DNA from: Neoceratodus forsteri
Taxonomy: Eukaryota; Chordata; Ceratodontiformes; Ceratodontidae
Assembly (NCBI GenBank): GCA_016271365.2
Contig: CM028129.1
Coordinates: 1,007,513,501-1,007,577,500, forward strand
DNA length: 64,000 nt
Direction of reading: 5' to 3'
Under the pieces are notes generated by a model. The model was not told the origin of the DNA. It saw only the letters and a program-made list of their open reading frames with translations, and searched no databases. This document shows positions 34,140-43,959 of the stretch, piece after piece; the stretch's first letter is position 1; each line of letters opens with the position of its first letter. The position numbers were made by a program, and so were the translations under genes.

Positions 34140-35210
34140 CTTCATGCTTGGCTCCTGAAGAGGTAGAAGTGAATCGGTTCAACGTCTCTCGTAGAGTCTC
34201 AGACATCCTTCTGGCTGCTCGGAAGCCAGCCACCTGAAAAACGTACGCTTCCAAATGGAAACGTTTTTCTCTCTGGTGTGCAAAGTCCTCTTGGAATCCC
34301 TTTTCCTGTCCTCCTGACAAGATTCTGGAGTATCTTTTGGACCTATCAAACTCAGGTCTCCAGTACTCCACAGTTAAAGTTCACCTTAGTGCCATCTCAG
34401 CGTTCCATGAGCCGGTTTCTTCCTTGACTCTGGCTCAGTTACCTATGGTGAAGAGATTTCTTAAGGGAATTCTTCATACAGACCCCTGTTAGCGTCCAGT
34501 TGCAGCCTGGGACATTAACCTGGTGCTGGACATGCTCACTCGGAAGCCTTTCGAACCCCTAGCTACCTGTGAGCTAAAATTTCTTACCTGGAAGACTGCC
34601 TTCCTGGTGCCATTACCTCAGCCCGCAGGGTCTCTGAGATACATGCCCTGGTTACGGACCCTCCATATACTGTATTCCATAAAGACAAGGTAGTTCTCCA
34701 TACTCATCCTAAATTTCTCCCAAGGTTGTGTCAGAATTCCATCTAAACCAACCTCTGGTACTTCCCTCTTACTTCGCTAATTTCCAAAATGAAGGGGAAC
34801 GATCTCTTCATTCCTTGGATGTTAAGAGAGCCTAGCAGTTCTATTTAGATAGAACCAAGAATTTTCGCAAGACTCAGCAACTGTTTGTTTCTTTCAGCGA
34901 CACCCGGCTGGGTCAACCTGTCGCTATCAGATGCATCTCATCATGGTTAGTGGCATGCCTTCGACATTGCTATTCCATGGCTCAAGTTAAATTAGAAGGT
35001 AGAGTGTACGCTCACTCTACTAGGGCGGTCGGCGCATCCCTAGCGGAAGTCGCAATGTTCCAATTGCAGATATCTGCAGCGCCCGCCACCTGGAGCTCAG
35101 TGCATACCTTAGGTGCAGCATTATGCACTGGATGTTCATGCCAGGCGGCATTCCGCATTCGACAGAACTATCCTTAATGGACTTCTATCTTAGTCGCGTG
35201 AGCTCTGGCT
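34140..35210 (+). pseudogene. DIRS-G tyrosine recombinase
   Basis: The N-terminal part reads AARKPAT then TYASKWKRFSLWC-like (34245), and STVKVHLSAISAF (34370). The catalytic part shows SARRVSEIHALVT (about 34619), HSTRAVGASLAEVA (35012; Ala replaces the Gly of HSTRG) and APATWSSVHT (35083). The nucleophile Tyr block is frame-shifted. Several single-base indels. Confidence 0.78.
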
Positions 35211-35237
35211 GTCCTGCGCCTTTTGAGGGATTATCAG

Positions 35238-35352
35238 CTTGGTACTCTCCCGCTAGTGTGAATGAGTGGTGAGACTTATGTCAGGAAGATATGAAAATTG
35301 ATGCCTACGTAATTCTTGATCTTCTTGGACGAGTCTCCACCACTCATTCACA
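35238..35352 (+). repeat. DIRS-G internal complementary region
   Basis: AGTGTGAATGAGTGGTGAGAC on the left arm and GTCTCCACCACTCATTCACAC on the right arm, with ATTGATGCCTACGTAATTC between. The reverse complement spans right terminus to left terminus of the element. Confidence 0.88.
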
Positions 35353-35506
35353 CTCCCACCCTCCATCCCCCGAGCTCACCGCTGTGTTGGTCTTCACTCC
35401 CTCAGATCTTTAGGCCGTGAAGACTTCTTTGTTGACCCTTCTTACACGGGTCGTACGGACTATCTTATGTCCGTTTTTTAAGGTTAGATTTACTCTTTAC
35501 GTTAGT

Positions 35507-35751
35507 TGCGCTGCACCTCCTTGGTAAAAAAGGTACTGAGGCGGTTGGAGGGTCGTCGCCGAGATAGTCATTGCCGCTCGAGCCGCTGCTCGTGGCGCCG
35601 TGCCTCGCGGCGCCATCTCTCGCGCCGACCCTCCAGCAAAAAGTTTGCTCCCGATGGGTCCTAGTGCCTCCGGCGCTAATCCCACTAGTGTGAATGAGTG
35701 GTGGAGACTCGTCCAAGAAGATCAAGAATTACGGTAGGTACGTAATTTTCA
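35507..35751 (+). repeat. DIRS-G right inverted terminal repeat and terminus
   Basis: Reverse complement of 30236-30432, then AGAAGATCAAGAATTAC, GGTAGGTACGTAATTTTCAT. The end is nearly identical to that at 405-455. Confidence 0.88.
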
Positions 35752-37290
35752 TGTCTCGGACCTTCAGGATGGTCACTCTGGCTCAGATAATACCATCCTT
35801 GGAACACGGCGTGTGGTTCTGCTCTCTGGACCTGCAGGACGCGTTCTTTCACGTCCCTATCCGTCCGTCACATCAGAGATTCCTTCGCTTTCGAGCGGAA
35901 GGATCCCTTTTCGAGTTCCGAGCCATGCCCTTCGGCTTGTCTCCTGCTCCCAGGGTCTTCACCAAATGCATGGCAGTGGTGACAGCATTCCTGCGGCGCC
36001 GAGGGTTCCGGGTGTACCCTTACCTGGACGATTGGCTGATAGCAGCCCCCTCCAGGCAGGAGGTGGGCGGTCCAGGATCTGGCCCTCCAGATTTGCTCTC
36101 AGGTCGGCCTCCTCATCAACGAGGCCAAGTCAGACTCGAACCGAAGCAGGTGATTCTCTTCATCGGGGCAGAGATAGACTCTCTTCGAGCCAGAGCATGG
36201 CTCCCGGCGGACAGGGCCGAGGTTCTTTCCTCCTTTGCCCGATCATTTCTGGTTGGGCAATCGCGCCCTGCCCGGGACTTCCTGCGCCTCCTGGGTCTCA
36301 TGGCGGCCTGCACCAGTGTGGTCCATTGGGCCCGCTGGAACATGCACCCCCTTCAGTGGGGACTGGCCAGCCAGTGGTCTCAACACTGCGATCCATTGGA
36401 CCAGCTAGTGACGGTGACCCAGGGGATGTGGAACACTCTCCAGTGGTGGATCGTTCCAGCTCATCTGCAGGAGGGCATCCCATTTGTCCGCCCCGAGCGG
36501 ACGGTCTCTCTGCTCGACCGATGCCTCTCTGATGGGTTGGGTTGCCCATCTAGGGGAACATAAGCGCTTGACCTCTGGTCCCGTGGGAGTCCTGATGCCA
36601 TATCAACCTGCTGGAGCTCGAGCGGTCCGCCTAGCTCTCACCGCCTTTGCTCAGTTTCTTAGGGTCAAGTGGTTCGGGTCAGGCGGACAATACCATGACC
36701 ATGTACTACCTAAACCGTCAGTGCGGGACGCGCTCCATGCTTCTATGCAAGGAAGCTCTCCGCATTTGGTCACTCGTGCGCAGCCTGGAAGCGGATCTCC
36801 TAGCCATTCATGTGGCAGGAGCCTCCAATACCCTGGCCGATGCCCTAAGCCGGATAGGGGCTGTGTCCCACGAGTGGTATCTTCTGCCTGTACAAGATCT
36901 GTTCTCCCATTGGGGTACACCTCAGGTGGACCTGTTTGCCTCAAGGGAGAACGCGAGACTGAGGCTGTTCCATGCCCGTCCCCCTCAGCAGGGCTCGCTG
37001 CAGGGGGATGCCTTTTCGAGGCCATGGACCCCGGGCCTCTTCTACGCCTTCCCCCATTCCCCTTGATTCACAAGGTGCTTCTCAAAGTAAGGAGGGACAA
37101 GGCGCAGGTGATTCTGATAGCCCCAGACTGGCCCCGCCAGTACTGGTACACAGATCTCCTCAGCCTCAGCTACAGGCTCCCGAGGCAGCTTCCAGCTCGC
37201 CCGGACCTGCTCTCAGTCAGTCGGGAAGGTGTTCCATCCGGACCTTCAATCCCTGCACCTGACGGCCTGGTTTCTGAGCGGCTAGAGTTC
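35752..37290 (+). pseudogene. DIRS-F pol, remaining RT, RNase H and methyltransferase-like region
   Basis: RT: FRMVTLAQIIPSLEHG, FCSLDLQDAFFHVPIRPSHQ, MPFGLSPAPRVFTKCMAV, and intact YLDD at 36021-36032. Then FLRLLGLMAACTSVVHWARW. RNase H: STDASLMGWVAHLGEHKR (36507), MYYLNRQCGTRSM (36702), ADALSRIG (36838). Methyltransferase-like: WGTPQVDLFASRENARL (36912), a PPFPLIHKV block (37048) in a shifted frame, VILIAPDWPRQYW (37108). A 289-codon and a 452-codon open stretch survive, so damage is light. Confidence 0.87.
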
Positions 37291-38300
37291 CAGGCCTTGG
37301 GTCTTTCCGACGAGGTCCTCAATGTAGTTGAGGCGTCCCGTAAGGAGTCGACCAGAAAATGCTACGCCTTCAAATGGAAGAGATTTTCCATTTGGTGTCA
37401 GGGCAAGGGCCTTGACCCTTCTTTCTGTCCCTTGGCGAGCATATTGGACTACCTGTGGTCCCTTTCTCAGCAAGGGCTTAGGTCGACGACCCTTAAGGTG
37501 CACCTGGCAGCCATCTCTGCTTACCGGACGCGGGCCGGGAAGCAGTTGGTAGCGCAGGAAAAAGTGGTCTGGCGCTTTTTCAAAGGCCTTGATCACATTT
37601 CCCTTCCGGTGCGAGAACCTCCACCTCCGTGGGATTTACTGCTGGTATTGGCAAAGCTCATGGGCAAGCCATTCGAACCAATGCACAGGTGTGATCTCTC
37701 TCACCTGTCGTGGAAGACCGCCTTCTTGGTGGCTGTTACATCAGCCAGAAGGATGGGAGAGCTCCAGGCGCTCTCCATCGAGTCTTCCACAGGGACAAGG
37801 TTGTCCTGCGCTTCCACCCGAAATTCCTTCCGAAGGTGGTGACGGAGTTTCACCTTAACCAGGTGTTGACTCTGCGGTGTTGTACCCCAATCACCTCGGA
37901 GGCGAATATAGGCTCCATACTCTGGACCCTAGAAGGCGCCGCTTACTATAAGGAGCGCCGGCTAAGGTTCGGGAGAGGTCTGCCAGCTGTTTGTCACCCT
38001 ACGCTGAAGCCGCACCTGGCAGACCTGCAGCCAGCAGGCGATAAGCAGGTGGGTCACCTCCTGCATAGATCTCTGCTATAAGTTGGCGGGCATGGAGCCT
38101 CCCAGAGGGATAAGAGCTCATTCTACCCGCCATACTGCTGCATCGGTGGCTGCTTCCAGGGACGTCCCTATCCAGGAAATCTGCAGGGCTGCTACCTGGA
38201 AGTCAGCGCACCTTCATCACCCACTACCACATCGACCTTGAGTCACGCCGGGATGCTGGTTTTGGGCCTCGGTTCTCCAGTCTATATTCCCTAAGTAGGG
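37291..38300 (+). pseudogene. DIRS-F tyrosine recombinase
   Basis: The first 185 codons are open: EASRKESTRKCYAFKWKRFS (37330), TLKVHLAAISAYRTRAG (37490), AVTSARRMGELQALS (37733, first Arg). After a frameshift near 37780, HSTRHTAASVAASRDVPIQE (38120) gives the H-x-x-R, and ATWKSA then FITHYHIDLESRRD in the next frame gives Trp and the nucleophile Tyr. All four recognisable catalytic positions are present at DNA level apart from the indels. Confidence 0.85.
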
Positions 38301-38344
38301 GTGATCTTGCCTCCTCCTCCCGGAGAACTGCTAGGAGTCTGCCA

Positions 38345-38450
38345 GACAGTGAGGATGAACAACATATCCATGTCCCTAGAAATACAGGTTACTCACCTGT
38401 AACAGGAGTTCTAGGAATGGTAATGTTGTTCATCCACATCACTCCACCGA
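38345..38450 (+). repeat. DIRS-F internal complementary region
   Basis: GATGAACAACATATCCATG and CTAGAAATACAGGTTACTC, then CTGTAACAGGAGTTCTAGG and ATGTTGTTCATCCAC. In reverse complement it reads through the right end into the left end of DIRS-F. Confidence 0.87.
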
Positions 38451-38509
38451 CCTCCTCGGCCGACGCGACAACCTGGCTTCCAGCGGCCAGATCTGCGCGT
38501 GGGCGGAGT

Positions 38510-38653
38510 GAGTTTTACCACCCGGTGGGTGGAGGAGCCAACTTGAAGACCTTCCGGCAAGATTTAAAGCAGCAAGGATACCTGCCAGACAGTGTGGATG
38601 AACAACATATACCATTCCTAGAACTCCTGTTACAGGTGAGTAACCTGTATTTT
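38510..38653 (+). repeat. DIRS-F right inverted terminal repeat and terminus
   Basis: ACTTGAAGACCTTCCGGC and TGCCAGACAGTGTGGATG mirror the left ITR. The terminus reads CTGTTACAGGTGAGTAACC, with an ACAG|GTGAGT splice-donor-like sequence. Confidence 0.87.
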
Positions 38654-39954
38654 CTCACCCTAGTCACCATCACTTTTATTTAAAGTGATTATCGTCACCA
38701 TGTAGGTCTAAATATTCTAATAAACTCCTCAGATGCTGTGAGTGTGATGGAAAGATTTATTCAGGCGACCACCACAGTGTCTGTGTGTGCTGTCTCAGAG
38801 AAGGCCACAAAGTTAAGGCCTGCGATATCTGCTTGAAATGTAACACAGCTACTTGGCGACACCAAAAATACACCCTGCAGACCTTCCTCCTGAAATAGCA
38901 GGTAGCCCGAAGGCGGAGGGAGCTAAAGAGGAGATCTGCTGCGTCGCTGGCCCATTCCTCGGCTTGCAGTCCTCCAAGGCTCGGGAAATCTTCTGAAATC
39001 TCACACACACGGGAGTGGGAAAGAAGCAGGACAAATCTCCCCTCCACCGAGGGTGTGCTTCTGGTCGCCGCACACTCTGCGATGACAGCTGCAGCACAGT
39101 CGACCACTTTGGTGGCGAACCTCCTTCCTCTCAGAACCTCAGAACCCACAAGGTTGGCTCAGGCGAGTGTGTTCCACCAGGCCTGCTATGGCCAGTGAAG
39201 GCTCGTCAATGTCTGGGACCCAGACACCTCTGTCGATGTTGCAAGGCATCTCTGCAGTGCAAGCCACCATCAGCATGCAGATGGTGCTGTCCTCTGCGGA
39301 GATGCCACAGCACCTCATATCTCCTTCTGTGCCAGGCGCGATGACTGGGCTTCTCGGACCAGTCCCTGTGCCGATGCCTGCTAGGTTGACGCACCCATCG
39401 CACTCCAGGGCATCATCGTCGTCTTTTCCTTCCCTATTGCCTTCAGGTGTCCTGACAACGAGGATCAGGAATATAACGCTGACCTCCTTTTACAGGAGGA
39501 AGAGGACGAGGAGGAGGAAGATTTTGAGAGCTCTTCTGAGAGATCTGGCTCCAGTCTTTCCACTGGGAGTGAGGACTCCATCATATATACCCAGAGGTTC
39601 CCTCCTGAAGACCCCTGCTTTCATCTCTATGATGCAGCAACTCTAGGCTGCAATGGGGTTTGATACCGAAGAGCAGGACATCACAGAAAGCAATTTGGTA
39701 GAGTTCTTGGCGTTATCAGATTCTCCACCCCTTATCATTCTTCTATTGGTTGCACTAGAGGATGCCACCTGGGACCTGACACAGACCAAACATGATTCCG
39801 AATGCCCAGAAAAGCAGACTAGTTATACCAGTCCCTTCAGGAAAGCCCTTCTGTGCAGGTCAACTTGAGACTGACTCAGTTGTAATAAAGGCGGCCCATG
39901 CTAGGACTAAGGTGCCTAAGCATCTCCGTTCTCTTCTCCCCAGATAAGGAGTCG
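38654..39954 (+). pseudogene. DIRS-J gag, N-terminal and central part
   Basis: A retroviral-type zinc knuckle lies at 38782-38823 (CVCCLREGHKVKAC, C-x2-C-x4-H-x4-C), preceded by a second Cys pair (CCECDGK). The middle is Ser/Thr-rich. At 39653-39790 GFDTEEQDITESNLVEFLAL matches the GFTLEEQDSNKNHLLEFLEM part of the DIRS-K gag. It ends PDKESR where CR1-2 is inserted. Confidence 0.75.
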
Positions 39955-40302
39955 AGGACAAATGACCTGGCTAGGAATGGGATCGGAGCAGTGCAAGAGG
40001 AGTTTGTAGAGTTGGGGAGGGGCCTTAGACAAGTAGCGCATACGGTAACCTTCTCGGAGGTGCTGCCTGTCTATGGCAAGGATGATGGTAGGGTACTCCT
40101 CACCAGGGAATTCAATGAATGGTTGAAAAACTGGTGTGGAGCTCAAGGTTTTGGCTTCATTGGGGCTGGGGAGCCACTTGGAGGATGCAGATCTATACTG
40201 GTCACGATGGTCTGCCATCTGCCCGGGGAGGGACCAGGATCCCAGGTGAGAGGTTTAAATGCTTCATTGAAAGCATTTAAACTAGCCAAGGGGGGGCACT
40301 GA
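39955..40302 (+). pseudogene. CR1-2 ORF1, C-terminal part of the esterase-like domain
   Basis: Open for about 115 codons: AVQEEFVELGRGLRQVAHTV, then FNEWLKNWCGAQGFGFIGAG and FKLAKGGH before the stop. The GxND block is cut at the 5' junction. Homologous to 16989-16615 on the other strand. Confidence 0.72.
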
Positions 40303-40378
40303 AAAGGAGCTGGGAAATCCCAGCCTCCCCCCACAAAACACGGTAATTATTGAGGTAAACACCAAGGTAGAGAAGTCA

Positions 40379-43190
40379 TTGGGGAACAGGACAGAGGTAA
40401 ATGTAAAAAAAAAAAAAAAAGGCAAAGGCAGTAAGGACAGGAATGGGGCTAAAATGGGTGAGGCCATCAAAAAGTGGAGGGTGATGAGTACCAATGGCCG
40501 TAGTCTGTGTAACAAGCTCCCTGAACTAGTGGCCTTGATGAAAGAGGGTTGCCTGGATATTGTGGCAGTCACAGAAACATGGTACACAGAGAATCATGAC
40601 TGGGATGTCAACATACCAGGATACACAATCTACAGGAGGGACAGGGAGGGTAAAAGAGGAGGAGGAGTAGCTCTCTATGTAAAGGAAGGGATCAAATCAA
40701 CAGAACTAGAGAGTAAACAGGGAGCACATGAGGCACTCTGGGTCACCCTGGAGACAGGAAATGGCACCACAATCCACATGGGGGTTGTATACAGACCCCC
40801 ATCTCAGGGGGAGGGAATGGACAAGGAGATGATAGAAGGCATCCTTAGAATGGCAGAAAAAGGGGAGATATTGTTGATGGGGGACCTGAATATGCCAGAT
40901 GTTAACTGGAGCACCTTTGCTGCAGGCACATCCAAGAGCATGGTCATTCTTGATGCCCTACAGGGGGCATGCCTCAGACAGCTAGTATTGGAACCCACTC
41001 AGGAGGGAGCAATCTTAGACCTGGTACTCTCAAATGGGAATGGAGAAAGAATCTCAGATTTAGAAGTGGGTAGCCATCTGGGAACAAGCGACCACCAAAC
41101 AGTGTGGTTCCCGATAAACACAGCCATACAGTCAAGCCATACAAAAGCAAGAGTATTAGACTTTAGGAGGGCTGACTTTGGGGAAAATGAGAGAGTGCCT
41201 CAGAAAAGCACTAGCAAATAGGAAAGGAGGAGGGGTGGAGGAACAGTGGGGAGTAATCAAAACAGCCATCACAGAGGCAACAAGCCTTTGTATAAAGCAA
41301 ATCAACAAAACACAATGAAGGAAAAACCGCTATGGTTCTCAGGTGGTAGGGAGGTTAAGAGAAAAGGATAGCATTCAGGAAGTATAAAGAAACACAGAAA
41401 GAGCAGGACAGAGAACTTTATCAGTTAAAGCAGAAAGAGGCTGGGAAGGCAGTCAGAATAGCAAAGGCCCAAACTGAGGAAAGGATAGCTGAGTTTGTTA
41501 AGAAGGGGGATAAGACCTTTTATAGGTACATTAGGGAGCGAAGAAAGACCAAAGGAGGGATACTGAGGCTTAATAAAGGGGAGGGAATGTGGGTAGAGGG
41601 TGACAGTGAAAAAGCAGGAATACTGAATGAATATTTCTGCTCAGTATTCACAAAGGAAGAGGAGGGGAAGGTACCTAAACCAAACAAGAGGAAAAACTCT
41701 GAAGACAGGTGTCGATACCAGTCCATTTACAGAAGAAAGGGTTCTGAAAGAACTAATAAAATTGAAGGTGGACAAAGCAATGGGGCTTGATGGGATTCAC
41801 CCAAGAATTCTAAAAGAACTAAGGATAGAACTAGTGACACCGCTGACTACTGTCTTTAACAAATCATGGTAGGATGGGGTGGTACCTGAGGACTGGAGGA
41901 GGGTGGATGTGATTCCTCTTCACAGAAGTGGGAGCAGGACAGAGGCAGAAAACTACAGACCAGTTAGTTTGACCTCAGTGGTAGGGAAAATAATGGAATT
42001 ACTTCTGAAGAAAAGAATTGTTGAGTACCTAGAGGCCAGTGGGGCAGAGGACCCAGAGCAGCATGGATTCACGGTGGCAAGGTCGTGTCAGATGAATCTA
42101 ATAGATTTCTTTGACTGGGTGACCAAAGTAGTAGACCAGGGAGGGGCTGTGGACATGGCCTACCTAGATTTTAGCAAGGCATTTGATACAGTCCCACACA
42201 AAAGATTAATACACAAGTTAGTCAGCCTTGGAGTGGGTCCCAAGGTGGTAGCCTGGATAAAAGTTGTCTAGACAACAGGACACAAAGGGTAGTAGTAAAT
42301 AGAGTCCACAGTGAAGAAAGGAGGGTTACTAGCAGGGTACCGCAGGGTTCAGTACTGGGACCGGTCCTTTTAATGTCTTTAAGTGACATTGCAGAGAACT
42401 GAAAGGAAAAGTATGTCTCTTTGCAGATGACACAAGGATCTACAACAGGGTTGATACACAAGGTGGAGTGGAAAGGATGAGAGGGACTTGGCAAGGTTGG
42501 AGGAATGGTCAAATGTATGGCAGCTCAGATTCAATGCAAAGAATTGTAAGGTAATGCACCTGGGAAACAAAACCCAGGGAAGAGTACACAATGGGGGTGA
42601 GATACTGACAACAGTAAAAATGGAAAGGGACCTGGGGGTAATTATGTCAGATGACCTAAAGGTGGGCAAGCAATGTGAGAAGGCAGTAAGGAAGGTTGGG
42701 GGTATACTGGGATGCATAGGGAGAGGCATCATTGTTAGAAATCAGGAAGTTGTTATCCCTCTGCACAGACAGTTGGTGAGACCCCATCTGGAGTACTGTG
42801 TGCAGTTCTGGAGACCCCATCTCTGCAAAGACATAAGCAGAGTGGAGGCCCTCCAGAGGAGGCAACCAAAATGGTGCAGGGTCTGCACCAGAAGACATCT
42901 GAAGAAAGACTAAAGGAGCTTAATATGTATACCCTTGAGGAAAGAAGGGAGAGAGGACATGATAGAAACTGTCAAGTACCTCAAGGATTCAACAAAGTCC
43001 AAGAGGGTAGCATCTTTCAGAAAAGAGATGTGCAAGTACCAGGGAGAACGGCTCAGAGGTAATGTGAGGAAGTATTTTTCACGGAGAGGATTGTGGATGC
43101 ATGGAACAGCCTCCCAGAGGAGGTTGTGGAGTCAAGAACAGTGGAAAAATTCAAGAATGCATGGGACAGACATAAGGCAGTCCTAGTGGG
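40379..43190 (+). pseudogene. CR1-2 ORF2: endonuclease and reverse transcriptase
   Basis: The endonuclease is open from 40379 to 41221: VAVTETWYTENHDWDVNIPG, GGVALYVKEGI, MGVVYRPPSQG, MGDLNMPDVNWSTF, LGTSDHQTVWFP, so the catalytic motifs are intact. RT pieces follow: SVFTKEEEGK (41646), AMGLDGIHPRILKEL (41780), NYRPVSLTSVVGKIM (41952), AVDMAYLDFSKAFDTVPHKR (42149), VPQGSVLGPVL (42338), intact FADD (42420-42431), LEEWSNVWQLRFNAK (42497), and RPHLEYCVQFWRPHLCKD (42779). A few indels break it near 41200-41600, 41700 and 42280-42480. Confidence 0.86.
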
Positions 43191-43308
43191 GTAGGAGAAA
43201 GTAAGCTGTTGGTTAACTAGGATCCTCAGCTTATCGGTTGGGTAGGAAAATGGGCTGACTAGGTGGGCCAAGCAGTCCTTATCTGCCGTCAAATTCTACG
43301 TTTCTATG

Positions 43309-43900
43309 AGGAAACTGGACCTCCTGGGAAAGAGAACCTTTGCCTCAGTGACATTTTGCCTAAGAATAGCAAATTATCAGGCCCATATAGTCAAGTACCA
43401 GAATACCCTCTGGAAAAAGTCTAAGGCAGTGGCCCAGTCCCTTCCAGAGGGTACCACGAAGCAGGAGATGCTCAGAGCCCTCCAGACTAGGGCTGACATA
43501 GGGAAACACCTGTTAAGGTCTGCCTACAACTTTTCTGATGCCTCTGCCAAAGCAGCTGTGCCTGCCATCTGCCTAAGAAGGCATTCTTGGTTGAGGTTGT
43601 CTATTGCTACTGATGTCCAACAGTCAATCATAAATGCTACTTTCCGGAGATGCAGGCTGTTTGGAGAGGATGTGCAGGACATCCTCTCTGACCTGCAAGC
43701 TTCCGGTAGGACTTGTCAGTCCACTCCCTCTACCACACACACAACCAAGAACTGGGCAGATGGTACTCTCTTGTCTGGCTTCCAACAGACCTAGGCTAGA
43801 GGCTAGACAACAGATCAGAAGCGGAGCTGGCAGCAGGGTCAGCTTTGCCAGCCCCAGCCTCCACCGCAGGAGTTGACTGAAAATCCCCTTGACGTGGAGG
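43309..43900 (+). pseudogene. DIRS-J gag, C-terminal part
   Basis: It resumes directly after CR1-2: KLDLLGKRTFASVTFCLRIA, then VKYQNTLWKKSKA, ADIGKHLLRSAYNFSDASAK and ICLRRHSWLRLSIATDVQQS, the conserved WLR block, to CRLFGEDVQDI. Open for 162 codons, so well kept. Confidence 0.8.
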
Positions 43901-43959
43901 CGTGCTCCGGCATGACTCCTTAGACCCCCCCACTGCCCAGTACTAAATCCAGAGGTGTT

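Larger units (their letters stand above)
30221..35751 (+). mobile_element. DIRS-G, complete GC-rich DIRS, innermost of the nest
   Basis: It is flanked by about 195-bp inverted terminal repeats (30236-30432 and 35507-35706). Gag, pol and YR lie between, and the ICR is at 35238-35352. Left end ATCTTCCTGGACATAAG and right end GGTAGGTACGTAATTTTCAT are joined in the reverse complement of the ICR. It interrupts the DIRS-F RT between LNKFLR and FRMVTLAQI. Being the deepest layer, it must be the most recent of the five nested insertions. Confidence 0.88.
27284..38653 (+). mobile_element. DIRS-F, GC-rich DIRS copy inserted in DIRS-J and split by DIRS-G
   Basis: The left end begins TTTCTAGGGACATGGATATG and is mirrored at the right end (GATGAACAACATATACCAT, then CTAGAACTCCTGTTACAG and GTGAGTAACCTGTATTTT). 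The ICR at 38345-38450 joins the two ends in reverse complement. Gag (27547-29860), pol (29876-30220 and 35752-37290) and YR (37291-38300) follow in order. GC content is visibly higher than in the flanks, and frames are broken mostly by single-base indels with few substitution stops, suggesting a young insertion. Confidence 0.87.
39955..43308 (+). mobile_element. CR1-2, 5'-truncated CR1-like LINE
   Basis: It starts inside ORF1 (TNDLARNGIGAVQEEFVELG) and runs through a complete ORF2 region to the 3' end TCTGCCGTCAAATTC, TACGTTTCTATG. It is inserted in the DIRS-J gag. GAGGA is present at both joints and once in the restored target, giving a probable 5-bp duplication. Confidence 0.86.

Noticed and set aside
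40403..40420. A run near 40410 as the poly(A) tail of a separate insertion
   Set aside because: It lies within the CR1-2 ORF1-ORF2 region with coding similarity on both sides; an expanded homopolymer is simpler.
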